From positions 124,001 through 188,000 of the forward strand of contig NZ_JYGT01000008.1 in NCBI RefSeq assembly GCF_000960085.1: 64,000 bases of DNA, in the 5' to 3' direction. Source of the DNA: Streptococcus infantis (GTDB taxonomy: Bacteria; Bacillota; Bacilli; Lactobacillales; Streptococcaceae). Both the position numbers and the translations under genes were made by a program. A model generated the notes under the pieces. It saw only the letters and a list, made by a program, of their open reading frames with translations, was not told where the DNA came from and made no database searches. Within the stretch, counting starts at the first letter, position 1, and each line of letters begins with the position of its first letter. Below are positions 49,769 through 57,899 of this stretch, one piece after another.

Positions 49769-49792
49769 AAGAAGCGGCCCAAGGCCGCTTCC
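49769..49792 (-). terminator. partial terminator between pnrA and nupO
   Basis: Very strong GAAGCGGCC/GGCCGCTTC stem with a TTG loop but only TTT after it. It probably lets a fraction of transcripts continue into the ATPase/permease genes and protects the 3' end of the pnrA message. Confidence 0.75.
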
Positions 49793-49812
49793 TAAGAAAT
49801 GACTTCCATCAA

Positions 49813-50865
49813 TTATTTTTCAGGAACTTTGATGCTACCATCAAGGATTTTAGCTTTTGCATCTTCAACAGCTTTTTTACCTTCTTCAGAAAGGTTAGTT
49901 ACTGCCAAGTCAACACCTTTATCCTTCAACGAGTAAACGATAACTTGACCACCAGGGAATTCACCTTTTTCAGCCTTGTTTGAGATATCTTGAACTGTTG
50001 TTCCAACTTGTTTCAATGTAGAAGCAAGCACGAAGTTAGCTTCTTTACCGTCTTTAGAAGTATATTTACCTTCTTCAACTTGGTCACGGTCTACACCGAT
50101 AACCCAAACTTTATCGCCTTCGTTTTTGCTTTCATTCAAAGATTTAGCTTCTGAGAAGACACCTGCACCAGTACCACCAGCTGCTTGATAGATTACGTCT
50201 GCTCCTGCAGCGTATTGAGCTGCAGCGATTGTTTTACCTTTAGCGGCATCACCAAATGAACCAGCGTAGTCTACTTGTACTTTGATAGATGGGTCAACTG
50301 ACTCAACACCAGCTTTGAAACCAGCTGCGAAACGAGAAATAACTTCAGATTCCATACCACCTACAAAACCAACTTGTTTAGTTTTTGTAGTTTTAGCAGC
50401 TGCTACACCAGCAAGGTAAGCTGCTTCGTTGTCAGCAAATGTTACGCTGGCAACGTTCTTTTGATCTTTAATGACATCGTCAATCAAAACATAGTTTTTA
50501 TCTGCGTGTTCTTTTGCTGCTTCTTCAACAGCGTTGTGAAGGGCAAAACCAACACCAAAAATCAAGTTGTAGCTTCCAGCTGCTTGGTTCAAGTTGTTAG
50601 CGTAGTCAGCTTCACTTGTTGATTGGAAGTAAGTAAAGCCATTATCTTTTGAAAGATTGTGCTCTTTACCCCAAGCTTGAAGCCCTTCCCAAGCTGATTG
50701 GTTGAATGATTTATCATCAACACCACCAGTATCTGTAACGATAGCTGCTTTTGTCTTCAAATCAGAAGATGAAGCTGCGTTACGAGAAGAGCGATTACCA
50801 CATGCAGCAAGTCCAAATGCTGCTACTGCAACTAGACCAAGGCCTAGCCATTGTTTCTTGTTCAT
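49813..50865 (-). CDS. pnrA: nucleoside-binding lipoprotein (PnrA/BmpA family)
   Basis: Surface lipoprotein that binds purine and pyrimidine nucleosides for the NupOPQ importer. The 350 residues have a lipobox FGLAAC (Cys about 21), TDTGGVDDKSFNQSAWEGLQAW, QVGFVGGMESEVISRFAAGFKAGV and YQAAGGTGAGVF, family hallmarks. The ATG at 50865 lies 7 nt after AGGAGG. It follows cdd in the operon. Confidence 0.94.
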   Translation of the reverse strand: MNKKQWLGLGLVAVAAFGLAACGNRSSRNAASSSDLKTKAAIVTDTGGVDDKSFNQSAWEGLQAWGKEHNLSKDNGFTYFQSTSEADYANNLNQAAGSYNLIFGVGFALHNAVEEAAKEHADKNYVLIDDVIKDQKNVASVTFADNEAAYLAGVAAAKTTKTKQVGFVGGMESEVISRFAAGFKAGVESVDPSIKVQVDYAGSFGDAAKGKTIAAAQYAAGADVIYQAAGGTGAGVFSEAKSLNESKNEGDKVWVIGVDRDQVEEGKYTSKDGKEANFVLASTLKQVGTTVQDISNKAEKGEFPGGQVIVYSLKDKGVDLAVTNLSEEGKKAVEDAKAKILDGSIKVPEK

Positions 50866-50896
50866 TACTGAACCTCCTAAATAAGATGCGCAACTA

Positions 50897-50960
50897 AGTT
50901 GCAAGTATGGATAGATTGGTCACAAGGACCTTGTCACTCAAGGAGTGACGCAGACTAATG
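50897..50960 (-). other. hairpin-rich cdd-pnrA spacer
   Basis: On the minus strand this contains AGACTTGCATTAGTCT, GTCACTC-CTT-GAGTGAC, the overlapping palindrome ACAAGGTCCTTGT and GCAACTTAGTTGC, with no T run. The second and third hairpins share bases and cannot form together. Confidence 0.45.
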
Positions 50961-51344
50961 CAAGTCTGTAAACGAATATGGAAGTAATTCCCCGACCGTC
51001 ATCTCGACCGTCGTTTTATCTTTGGCGACTAGAGTCACCTTTAGATCTGGTTTAAAAAATTCGACCATGACTTGGCGACAAGCACCGCAAGGCGAAATAG
51101 GTTTCTCAGTTTCCCCATAGACAATCAATTCTGAAAACTCTCGTTGTCCTTCAGAAACTGCCTTGAAGATAGCAGTCCTTTCGCCACAGTTGGTCAAGGG
51201 ATAGCTAGCATTTTCAATGTTAACCCCTGTATAGATACTTCCGTCCTTGGCTACCAAAACAGCGCCAATCGGAAAATGTGAGTAGGGGACATAAGCCTCT
51301 TTACTAGTCTCAATCGCTAAATCAATCAACTCAGTAGTCGCCAT
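50955..51344 (-). CDS. cdd: cytidine deaminase
   Basis: Zinc enzyme deaminating (deoxy)cytidine to (deoxy)uridine. The 129 residues have [23 protein letters not shown], with Cys and catalytic Glu, and [13 protein letters not shown], with the other two Cys ligands. The ATG at 51344 has AAAGGAGAA upstream and overlaps deoC by 14 bases. Confidence 0.97.
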   Translation of the reverse strand: MATTELIDLAIETSKEAYVPYSHFPIGAVLVAKDGSIYTGVNIENASYPLTNCGERTAIFKAVSEGQREFSELIVYGETEKPISPCGACRQVMVEFFKPDLKVTLVAKDKTTVEMTVGELLPYSFTDLH

Positions 51345-51993
51345 CAGCCAATTCTCCTTTGAGGATTGCGACACCAGAAGATGTTCCGATTCGTGTAGCC
51401 CCCGCTTCAACAAAGGCAACTGCATCTGCATAAGAACGAGCGCCACCAGCTGCCTTAACACCCATATCAGGTCCAACTGTCTGACGCATTAATTTTACAT
51501 CTGGTAGTGTTGCGCCACCAGTTGAGAAGCCGGTAGAGGTTTTGACAAAGTCCGCTCCTGCTTTCTGAGCCAGTTGGCAAGCCAGAATTTTTTCCTCCTC
51601 TGTTAACAAACAAGCCTCAATAATGACCTTAACAAGTTTGTCTCCACTCGCTTCAACAACTGCTCGAATATCTGATTCAACCAAGTCCGCATAGCCTGAT
51701 TTGAGTGCACCAACATTGATAACCATATCAATTTCATCTGCACCATTCTGAATAGCTTCTTTAGTTTCAAATGCTTTAACAGCTGACGTAGTTGCACCAA
51801 GAGGAAAGCCGACAACTGTACAAACCTTCACATCTGTATCTTCAAGTCCTGCCTTTGAGTGAGAAACCCAGCAAGGATTTACACAGACACTGGCAAAATC
51901 ATAGTCTCTAGCTTCAGACAACAAACGATCGATTTGTTGTTCTGTCGCATCTTGCTTTAAAAGCGTATGATCAATGTATTTATTTAATTTCAT
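51331..51993 (-). CDS. deoC: deoxyribose-phosphate aldolase
   Basis: Splits deoxyribose-5-phosphate to glyceraldehyde-3-phosphate and acetaldehyde. The 220 residues start [17 protein letters not shown] and carry the Schiff-base lysine in [17 protein letters not shown] plus [14 protein letters not shown]. It lies 17 bases after pdp. Confidence 0.97.
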   Translation of the reverse strand: MKLNKYIDHTLLKQDATEQQIDRLLSEARDYDFASVCVNPCWVSHSKAGLEDTDVKVCTVVGFPLGATTSAVKAFETKEAIQNGADEIDMVINVGALKSGYADLVESDIRAVVEASGDKLVKVIIEACLLTEEEKILACQLAQKAGADFVKTSTGFSTGGATLPDVKLMRQTVGPDMGVKAAGGARSYADAVAFVEAGATRIGTSSGVAILKGELADGDY

Positions 51994-52010
51994 TTCGGAT
52001 TTTCCTTAAA

Positions 52011-53294
52011 TCAGGAGATAATTTCTATAATTTCTCGTGTTTTTATCACTTCGTCACTTATTTTAATTTTAACATATTTTTGAAAATCTGTAACTAGTTC
52101 AGGAGAAATTTTGCCATTAGCATATACTTTTGCGACAATTTCACCCTTTTTGACTGAATCACCAATTTTCTTCTCAAAAACAATCCCAGTCTCATAGTCA
52201 AGAGCATCAGTTTTAACAGCACGACCAGCACCTAATCTCATGGCAAAAAGGCCGAACTCCATAGCTGGAAGAGCTTCAATAATACCGTCTTCCTGGGCAG
52301 GAATTTCTACTATATGGTCCACTTTTACCGGTCGATAAAGATCGTCTAAATCCCCACCTTGAGCGATGACCATCTCTTCAAACTTCTTAAGTGCCTGACC
52401 ATTTTCAAGATGTTGCCTTACTTCCTCGACTGTTTTTTCAACATTTGCCAGAGAAAGCATAATCTGAGCTAACTCACAGATAAAGTGGCTAATATCCTCG
52501 CGTCCTTTACCCTGAAGAATTTCTAGTGCTTCTAGAATTTCCAAGCGGTTCCCAATGGCACGTCCTAAAGGTTGACTCATATCCGTAATGACTGCTACTG
52601 TCTTACGGCCAACAGCCTTACCAAGGTTTACCATGGTTTGAGCCAATTCACGTGCCTCAGCAACTGTCTTCATAAAGGCACCCTCACCAACTGTAACATC
52701 CAGCAAAAAAGCATCGGCTCCAGCAGCGATTTTTTTACTCATGACAGAACTAGCAATCAAAGGAATCGTATCAACTGTCGCAGTGACATCTCGTAGTGCA
52801 TAGAGCAACTTATCCGCTTTGACTAGTTGGTCTGATTGACCGATAACTGAAACTCCAATATTCTGAACTTGTTTGATAAAGTAATCCTGACTGCGTTCGA
52901 CTTGGAATCCTTTGATAGATTCTAGTTTATCAATCGTACCGCCAGTATGTCCTAGACCTCTACCACTCATCTTAGCTACTGGAACACCAAAACTAGCTAC
53001 TAAGGGAGCTAAAATCAAAGTAACTTTATCTCCCACTCCACCAGTAGAGTGTTTATCAACCTTTATACCCTTAATAGCTGATAAATCAAATTCTTGACCT
53101 GTCTTCACCATATTCATGGTCAAGTCAGAAATCTCTCTAGTGGTCATGCCTTTAAAATAAACAGCCATGGCAAAAGCTGACATCTGGTAGTCAGGAACAG
53201 TTCCCGCGACATAACCTTCAATCAGCCATTGAATTTCGCTTGAGCTAAGTTCTTGCCCATCTCTTTTTTTCTGGATTAGGTCTACTGCTCTCAT
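52011..53294 (-). CDS. pdp: pyrimidine-nucleoside phosphorylase
   Basis: Phosphorolyses uridine, thymidine and deoxyuridine. The 427 residues include KVDKHSTGGVGDKVTLILAPLVAS (about 80-103), MSGRGLGHTGGTIDKLESI and the C-terminal beta-barrel domain. The start overlaps the methyltransferase stop by 4 bases. Confidence 0.96.
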   Translation of the reverse strand: MRAVDLIQKKRDGQELSSSEIQWLIEGYVAGTVPDYQMSAFAMAVYFKGMTTREISDLTMNMVKTGQEFDLSAIKGIKVDKHSTGGVGDKVTLILAPLVASFGVPVAKMSGRGLGHTGGTIDKLESIKGFQVERSQDYFIKQVQNIGVSVIGQSDQLVKADKLLYALRDVTATVDTIPLIASSVMSKKIAAGADAFLLDVTVGEGAFMKTVAEARELAQTMVNLGKAVGRKTVAVITDMSQPLGRAIGNRLEILEALEILQGKGREDISHFICELAQIMLSLANVEKTVEEVRQHLENGQALKKFEEMVIAQGGDLDDLYRPVKVDHIVEIPAQEDGIIEALPAMEFGLFAMRLGAGRAVKTDALDYETGIVFEKKIGDSVKKGEIVAKVYANGKISPELVTDFQKYVKIKISDEVIKTREIIEIIS

Positions 53295-53881
53295 TCTTTC
53301 ACACTTCTAAGGATATAATATCCCTTATCTTTCTTTACAACTTCGCAATTGCCAAAAACTTCTTCCATCTTGTTTTTGGCACTTGGAGCTCCTTGTTTTT
53401 TTTGAATAACGATGGTCAAATCACCACTATCTACGAGATAGTTAATACTCTTCTCGATAATTTCATGGACGACTTGCTTCCCTGCACGAATAGGCGGATT
53501 CGAAATGACATGATCAAATTGTCCTTCTACTTGCTCATAAATATTGGACTGAAAAATAGTCGCTTGAACCTTGTTCTTTACTGCATTTTGTTGCGCCAAA
53601 TCCAGAGCACGATTATTGATATCAACCATGGTCGCTTGGACACCATAAGCCTTGACTAAAGACAAGCCAATAGGACCGTAGCCACAACCAACATCCAGAA
53701 TTTTTTCACCTTTTTCGACATCGAGACATCTTAACAACAACTGACTTCCGAAATCAATCATTTTTTTACTAAAGACACCAGCATCTGTCAAAAATATCAT
53801 CTTTTGCCCAAGTAGCTCAACTCTAAGTTCATGAACATCATGGGCCGCATCTGGATTTTCTGCATAATACATTTTACTCAT
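53291..53881 (-). CDS. RsmC-like class I methyltransferase
   Basis: A 196-residue SAM-dependent methyltransferase of the rRNA m2G (RsmC/RlmG) group: ILDVGCGYGPIGLSLVKAYG (motif I, about 60-79) and HVISNPPIRAGK (catalytic NPP[IFY], about 129-140). It is short, lacking the N-terminal pseudo-methyltransferase domain of E. coli RsmC. It is the first gene of the nucleoside salvage operon. An extended -10 (TGGTAAAAT) sits 6 nt before its ATG, with no ribosome site. Confidence 0.9.
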   Translation of the reverse strand: MSKMYYAENPDAAHDVHELRVELLGQKMIFLTDAGVFSKKMIDFGSQLLLRCLDVEKGEKILDVGCGYGPIGLSLVKAYGVQATMVDINNRALDLAQQNAVKNKVQATIFQSNIYEQVEGQFDHVISNPPIRAGKQVVHEIIEKSINYLVDSGDLTIVIQKKQGAPSAKNKMEEVFGNCEVVKKDKGYYILRSVKE

Positions 53882-53887
53882 AGTTTC

Positions 53888-53896
53888 ATTTTACCA
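53888..53896 (-). promoter_or_regulatory. extended -10 of the nucleoside operon, leaderless configuration
   Basis: TGGTAAAAT on the minus strand, six bases (GAAACT), then the ATG at 53881. A TTACAA lies at 53911-53916 with a 17-base spacer. Confidence 0.72.
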
Positions 53897-53988
53897 CATA
53901 AATAAGTTAATTGTAAATCGTTTACATGACAACAAAGGCTTTTGTTTGCCATTGATTTATTAAAAAATAGTATAAGTTACCTAATCCC

Positions 53989-54267
53989 TTAGGGGCCAAG
54001 CAAGTAAGAACCCAATGCCATAGTGATAGCAAAGGAAAAAATACAGGCTAGACCAAAGAAGAAAAGCCACCATTTTCTTGTTAAAATGGCGAGAATCAAG
54101 TAAATAAAACCAATAATTGGTAGCAAGAATAACAAGACAAAGGCAGACCAACTATAGGTTTGACTTCCTAAAGTCACAGTAAACTCAATCAAAGTCGGAG
54201 ATAACCACAGAATCACAACCAGTAAGCTAGCCAGTTTTATAAATTTATCACTCACTACTAGTCTCAT
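53989..54267 (-). CDS. small membrane protein of unknown function
   Basis: A 92-residue protein with three hydrophobic segments (about 9-27, 42-62, 67-88) and few charged residues; I do not recognise the family. AAGAGGTGATG precedes the ATG, and a consensus-like promoter with a GCGC-centred palindrome in its spacer lies at 54301-54329. It is monocistronic between coaA (divergent) and the methyltransferase gene. Confidence 0.72.
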   Translation of the reverse strand: MRLVVSDKFIKLASLLVVILWLSPTLIEFTVTLGSQTYSWSAFVLLFLLPIIGFIYLILAILTRKWWLFFFGLACIFSFAITMALGSYLLGP

Positions 54268-54300
54268 AACATCACCTCTTTTGATTGCTATACTACTTAT

Positions 54301-54329
54301 ATTTTAACAAAGAAAGCGCTTTTTCTCAA
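54301..54329 (-). promoter_or_regulatory. promoter of the 92-residue membrane protein gene
   Basis: TTGAGA (54324-54329), 17-base spacer containing the palindrome AAAGCGCTTT, TAAAAT (54301-54306). Confidence 0.65.
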
Positions 54330-54358
54330 ATGATTCAGATGTCTTTCTCTGTAAATTA

Positions 54359-54367
54359 TGGTATACT
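54359..54367 (+). promoter_or_regulatory. extended -10 of coaA
   Basis: TGGTATACT, with a leader of about 16-17 nt containing CGAGGAAA before the ATG. Confidence 0.6.
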
Positions 54368-54390
54368 GAGATATCAAACGAGGAAATTTT

Positions 54391-55311
54391 ATGACCAACG
54401 AATTTTTACATTATGAAAAAATCAGCCGAGGAACTTGGCAATCATTACATCGTAAGACAACACCTCCTTTAACCGAGGAGGAATTAGATTCGATTAAGAG
54501 TTTCAATGACCAGATCAGTCTCCAAGATGTAACAGATATTTATCTACCGCTGGCTCACCTTATTCAAATCTACAAACGTTCCAAGGAAGATCTAGCCTTT
54601 TCAAAAGGAATTTTTCTCCAAAGAGAGAGTAAAAATCAGCCTTTTATTATCGGGATTTCAGGTAGTGTAGCAGTCGGAAAGTCAACTACTAGTCGACTCT
54701 TACAAATTCTGCTTTCTCGTATTTTTCCAGAAGCAAGTGTTGAATTAGTTACGACTGATGGTTTTCTCTATCCTAATAGCATCTTAAATGAGCGCAACAT
54801 TCTAAATAGAAAAGGTTTCCCTGAGAGCTATGATATGGAAGCTCTACTTAATTTTCTTGACCAACTTAAAAACGGGCAAGATGTTGACATTCCTGTTTAT
54901 TCTCACGAAATCTATGATATCGTACCTGATAAAACACAAAGAGTTCAAGCAGCGGATTTTGTCATCGTAGAGGGTATCAACGTCTTTCAAACCCCTCATA
55001 ACAGCCGTCTTTACATTACAGACTTCTTTGATTTTTCAATCTACGTAGATGCTGCAGTTGAGGATATCGAGAGTTGGTATTTGGACCGTTTCTTAAAACT
55101 TCTCAGTTTTGCACAAGATGATCCAAGCAACTATTACTATCGCTTCACCCAACAACCAATCAGCGAAGTCAAAGATTTTGCTCATCAGGTTTGGACTAGT
55201 ATTAATTTAACCAATCTACAAAACTATATTGAACCGACTAGAAATCGGGCAGAAGTCATTCTTCATAAATCTAAAAATCATGAAATTGATGAAATTTATT
55301 TAAAAAAGTGA
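54391..55311 (+). CDS. coaA: pantothenate kinase
   Basis: Type I pantothenate kinase, first step of coenzyme A synthesis. The 306 residues have the P-loop [17 protein letters not shown] (about 87-103), [10 protein letters not shown] and [33 protein letters not shown] precedes the ATG. It lies upstream of rpsT. Confidence 0.96.
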   Translation: MTNEFLHYEKISRGTWQSLHRKTTPPLTEEELDSIKSFNDQISLQDVTDIYLPLAHLIQIYKRSKEDLAFSKGIFLQRESKNQPFIIGISGSVAVGKSTTSRLLQILLSRIFPEASVELVTTDGFLYPNSILNERNILNRKGFPESYDMEALLNFLDQLKNGQDVDIPVYSHEIYDIVPDKTQRVQAADFVIVEGINVFQTPHNSRLYITDFFDFSIYVDAAVEDIESWYLDRFLKLLSFAQDDPSNYYYRFTQQPISEVKDFAHQVWTSINLTNLQNYIEPTRNRAEVILHKSKNHEIDEIYLKK

Positions 55312-55318
55312 TTTCCCC

Positions 55319-55347
55319 TTGTCAAAATAATAGTTTTCAGATATAAT
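55319..55347 (+). promoter_or_regulatory. rpsT promoter
   Basis: TTGTCA (55319-55324), 17-base spacer, TATAAT (55342-55347), giving a leader of about 26 nt to the TTG start. Confidence 0.82.
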
Positions 55348-55378
55348 GGTATAGTTATTAAATATGGAGGTAAGAACA

Positions 55379-55612
55379 TTGGCAAACATTAAATCAGCTA
55401 TCAAACGCGCTGAATTGAACGTTAAACAAAACGAAAAGAACTCAGCTCAAAAATCAGCTATGCGTACTGCTATCAAAGCTTTTGAAGCAAACCCATCTGA
55501 AGAACTTTACCGTGCTGCTAGCTCAGCCATCGATAAAGCAGAAACTAAAGGTTTGATCCACAAGAATAAAGCTAACCGTGATAAAGCACGTCTTGCAGCT
55601 AAACTTGGTTAA
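55379..55612 (+). CDS. rpsT: 30S ribosomal protein S20
   Basis: Small basic ribosomal protein binding 16S rRNA. The 77 residues (M)[20 protein letters not shown]… form the S20 three-helix bundle. I start at TTG 55379, because the ATG at 55364 is itself part of the ATGGAGG ribosome-binding site. A non-ATG start is common for this autoregulated gene. Confidence 0.95.
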   Translation: MANIKSAIKRAELNVKQNEKNSAQKSAMRTAIKAFEANPSEELYRAASSAIDKAETKGLIHKNKANRDKARLAAKLG

Positions 55613-55632
55613 TCAAGAACCGCATACGAAAT

Positions 55633-55653
55633 GAGCTCTTCGGAGCTTTTTTT
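55633..55653 (+). terminator. rpsT terminator
   Basis: AGCTC-TTCG-GAGCT tetraloop hairpin followed by seven T. Confidence 0.9.
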
Positions 55654-55676
55654 GTGCCATATTTTGGGAGCATATC

Positions 55677-56195
55677 ATGAAAATAGCAATTATCGGATAT
55701 TCTGGTTCAGGCAAATCTACCCTGACTGAAAAACTTTCCAACTACTACTCCATCCCAAAACTCCACATGGATACCCTACAATTTCAACCTGGATGGAATG
55801 ATAGCGACCACGATTGGATGTTAAATGAAATGGAGACTTTCCTTACTGAACATGAGGATTGGGTCATTGATGGTAACTACTCTTGGTGTTGCTATGAGGA
55901 AAGAATGAAGCAGGCTGACCAGATTATCTTTCTAAACTTTTCAGCTTGGAACTGCTTGTATAGAGCCTTTATGCGTTATCTTAAATATAGAGGAAAAGTT
56001 AGAGAGAGTATGGCAGACGGTTGTCCTGAACAATTTAACTGGGAATTTATCCGATGGATTCTTTGGGACGGTCGTAGTCCCTCTCACAAGGCACATTATC
56101 AAAAAATCTGCCTTGACTATGCGGATAAAATCACGATTATTAACAATCAAAAAGAACTTGACCGTTTTCTTCATAAAAAAGAGGTTTCCCTTTAA
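55677..56195 (+). CDS. FlaR-like P-loop nucleotide kinase ('DNA topology modulation protein')
   Basis: A 172-residue adenylate-kinase-like P-loop protein: IIGYSGSGKSTLTEKLS (about 5-21), LHMDTLQFQPGW (about 33-44) and WVIDGNYS (about 62-69). Such proteins are annotated FlaR/topology modulation, but the real substrate is unknown. TTGGGAG precedes the ATG. The stop lies inside a terminator shared with deoD. Confidence 0.85.
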   Translation: MKIAIIGYSGSGKSTLTEKLSNYYSIPKLHMDTLQFQPGWNDSDHDWMLNEMETFLTEHEDWVIDGNYSWCCYEERMKQADQIIFLNFSAWNCLYRAFMRYLKYRGKVRESMADGCPEQFNWEFIRWILWDGRSPSHKAHYQKICLDYADKITIINNQKELDRFLHKKEVSL

Positions 56196-56210
56196 AGGAA
56201 ACCTTTTTTC
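56174..56210. terminator. bidirectional terminator between the FlaR-like gene and deoD
   Basis: Perfect AGGTTTCC/GGAAACCT stem with A and T runs on the two sides, between convergent genes. Confidence 0.9.
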
Positions 56211-56921
56211 TTATTCTGCAATCAAGGTCTCTAAACCAACCTTCATCATATCTGTGAAAGTATTTTGACGTTCTTCAGCAGTTGTGTCCTCATCTGGATT
56301 GACCAAGCTATCAGAAATGGTCATAATGGCAAGGGCATCCACATGGTGTTGAGCAGCAAGGTAGTATAGTGCTGCCGCTTCCATTTCCACAGCTTTTACA
56401 CCCCATTTACCAAGTTCAATGTTCTTTTCAAAGTAGTTTGAATAGAAGACATCAGAAGACAAGACATTTCCGACATGGGTCGTCATACCGAGGTCTTTGG
56501 CAATGTGGTAAGCTTTATCTAGCAAATCAAAGCTAGCGATTTGTGGGAAATCGTATTGAGGCCAGTCGTTTCGGATGATGTTTGAGTTGGTTGCAGCTGC
56601 TTGTGCCAAGACCAATTCACGAACATGCACATTCTCATTCAAAGAACCAGCAGTCCCCACACGGATCAATTTCTTCACACCGTAGTCAACAATAAGCTCA
56701 CGCGCATAGATAGAGATCGATGGCATTCCCATTCCAGTACCCATGACAGATACACGCTGACCTTTGTAAGTCCCTGTGTAACCAAACATGTTACGGACTT
56801 CATTGAAGCATACAGCATCTTCAATGAAGTTCTCAGCGATAAATTTCGCACGAAGAGGATCTCCAGGAAGAAGAATTTTATCAGCAATTTCACCTTGCTT
56901 AGCAGCAATATGGATAGACAT
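56211..56921 (-). CDS. deoD: purine nucleoside phosphorylase, DeoD type
   Basis: Hexameric phosphorylase for purine (deoxy)nucleosides. The 236 residues begin [26 protein letters not shown] and include [22 protein letters not shown] and TISDSL. The ATG at 56921 gives the family length. Its upstream sequence has no ribosome-binding site; the 240-base region before it is rich in hairpins and repeats. Confidence 0.96.
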   Translation of the reverse strand: MSIHIAAKQGEIADKILLPGDPLRAKFIAENFIEDAVCFNEVRNMFGYTGTYKGQRVSVMGTGMGMPSISIYARELIVDYGVKKLIRVGTAGSLNENVHVRELVLAQAAATNSNIIRNDWPQYDFPQIASFDLLDKAYHIAKDLGMTTHVGNVLSSDVFYSNYFEKNIELGKWGVKAVEMEAAALYYLAAQHHVDALAIMTISDSLVNPDEDTTAEERQNTFTDMMKVGLETLIAE

Positions 56922-56945
56922 AATATAAGATACCAAACCCGTCAA

Positions 56946-57184
56946 AAAGCGAATGGAAAATAAGAGTTAGGCGCAGTGAGCGATGCTCGCTAGACCAACT
57001 ATTTTTTTACCACTGCTTTTAGGGTGGGTTCAATTCCTTTCTTTCTTAATTTTGATGATTTAGAGGAGAGTAACCATTATTCAGTTCAGCGAATACGGTT
57101 AACCCATCCTTTCTTTTTTTATTGAGTAATTAGGAGAGCTTTCCGCTCGTGTTCAAATCTGAACACACGCTCTACCTTTCTTTT
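56946..57184 (-). other. hairpin- and repeat-rich region upstream of deoD
   Basis: Three copies of an AAGAAAGG-type motif (minus strand, at 57036-57047, 57108-57120 and 57175-57186) occur at 67-72 base spacing. Each is followed by a potential hairpin: GTGTTCA/TGAACAC plus GAGC/GCTC; AACC-TATTC/GAATA-GGTT; CCAC/GTGG. The first two units both continue into CTCTCCT and an A-rich stretch. No terminator or clear promoter is visible and I see no credible gene in it. Confidence 0.5.
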
Positions 57185-57895
57185 TTATTTTGTTAATGAA
57201 TCCAAAAATGCGTAAAGTTTGGTATTCATTTCTCGATAATCGTAAGCACGAATGTCTTGAGGGTTTTGAACAAAGTTCAATTTTGACCTTTGTTCATCTA
57301 AAACTTCTTCACCTTCAGCAGCAATCAAGAGATCAACTGCTTCTGGATCAAATTCCAAGTGGGCTTGGAAAGCATAGTGTTTAGGACTGAAACGAATAAT
57401 CTGACGTGGACACCCTTGACTGGTCGCAAGAACAACAGCATCTTCTGTCAATCCTGGCATATCGCCATGCCAGTGTCCTGTATTTAGAGTCGGTCCAAGA
57501 ACTTTGACATGATTGTCTTTTAATCCAGCTTCAGTTAGCGTTATTGGATAAACCCCAATCTCACGTTCCGGACTGTGCTCATACTTTGCACCATAGGCAA
57601 CAGACAGAAGCTGGGCTCCAAGACAGGCCCCAACAATATAGATATTTGCGGCTATCGCTTCTTTCATAAAAGCGAGCTCAGACTTAGGGTCATAGTAGGG
57701 GAAGTTTTCTCTGTCTTCATCAGGAGATTGAGGTCCTCCCATCACAATTAAGAAGTCTATCTCATCCACTGTCTCAGGTAGGGCTTCATTCTCATAGACT
57801 TTGGTCGTGGTCACTTGATGGCCACGCTCCTGCGCCCATTTTAGATAAGCGCCCGGCACTTCAAAGGTTTCATGTAAAATAAAGTGAACTCTCAT
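57185..57895 (-). CDS. class I glutamine amidotransferase-like protein
   Basis: A 236-residue GATase1-family protein, GMP-synthase-amidotransferase-like, without a fused synthase. The nucleophile elbow VGACLGAQLLSVAYG (about 90-104) holds Cys, and YAFQAHLEFDPE supplies the His/Glu pair, so the triad looks intact. Its ammonia or gamma-glutamyl acceptor is unknown. The ATG lies 4 bases after the punA stop with no separate ribosome site, implying coupling to punA. It is the last gene of the rpiA-deoB operon. Confidence 0.85.
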   Translation of the reverse strand: MRVHFILHETFEVPGAYLKWAQERGHQVTTTKVYENEALPETVDEIDFLIVMGGPQSPDEDRENFPYYDPKSELAFMKEAIAANIYIVGACLGAQLLSVAYGAKYEHSPEREIGVYPITLTEAGLKDNHVKVLGPTLNTGHWHGDMPGLTEDAVVLATSQGCPRQIIRFSPKHYAFQAHLEFDPEAVDLLIAAEGEEVLDEQRSKLNFVQNPQDIRAYDYREMNTKLYAFLDSLTK

Positions 57896-57899
57896 AACA

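Noticed and set aside
51345..51476. 44-codon N-terminal extension of cytidine deaminase
   Set aside because: The extension runs inside deoC; AAAGGAGAA precedes the ATG at 51344, which gives the standard length.
55364..55378. ATG start five codons upstream for ribosomal protein S20
   Set aside because: That ATG is part of the ATGGAGG ribosome-binding site; the TTG at 55379 gives the conserved N-terminus.
56923..56945. TTGACG (56940-56945) as a deoD -35
   Set aside because: The only TATA-like hexamers are too close to it (about 12 bases), so I do not call a promoter; the deoD start signals remain unclear.
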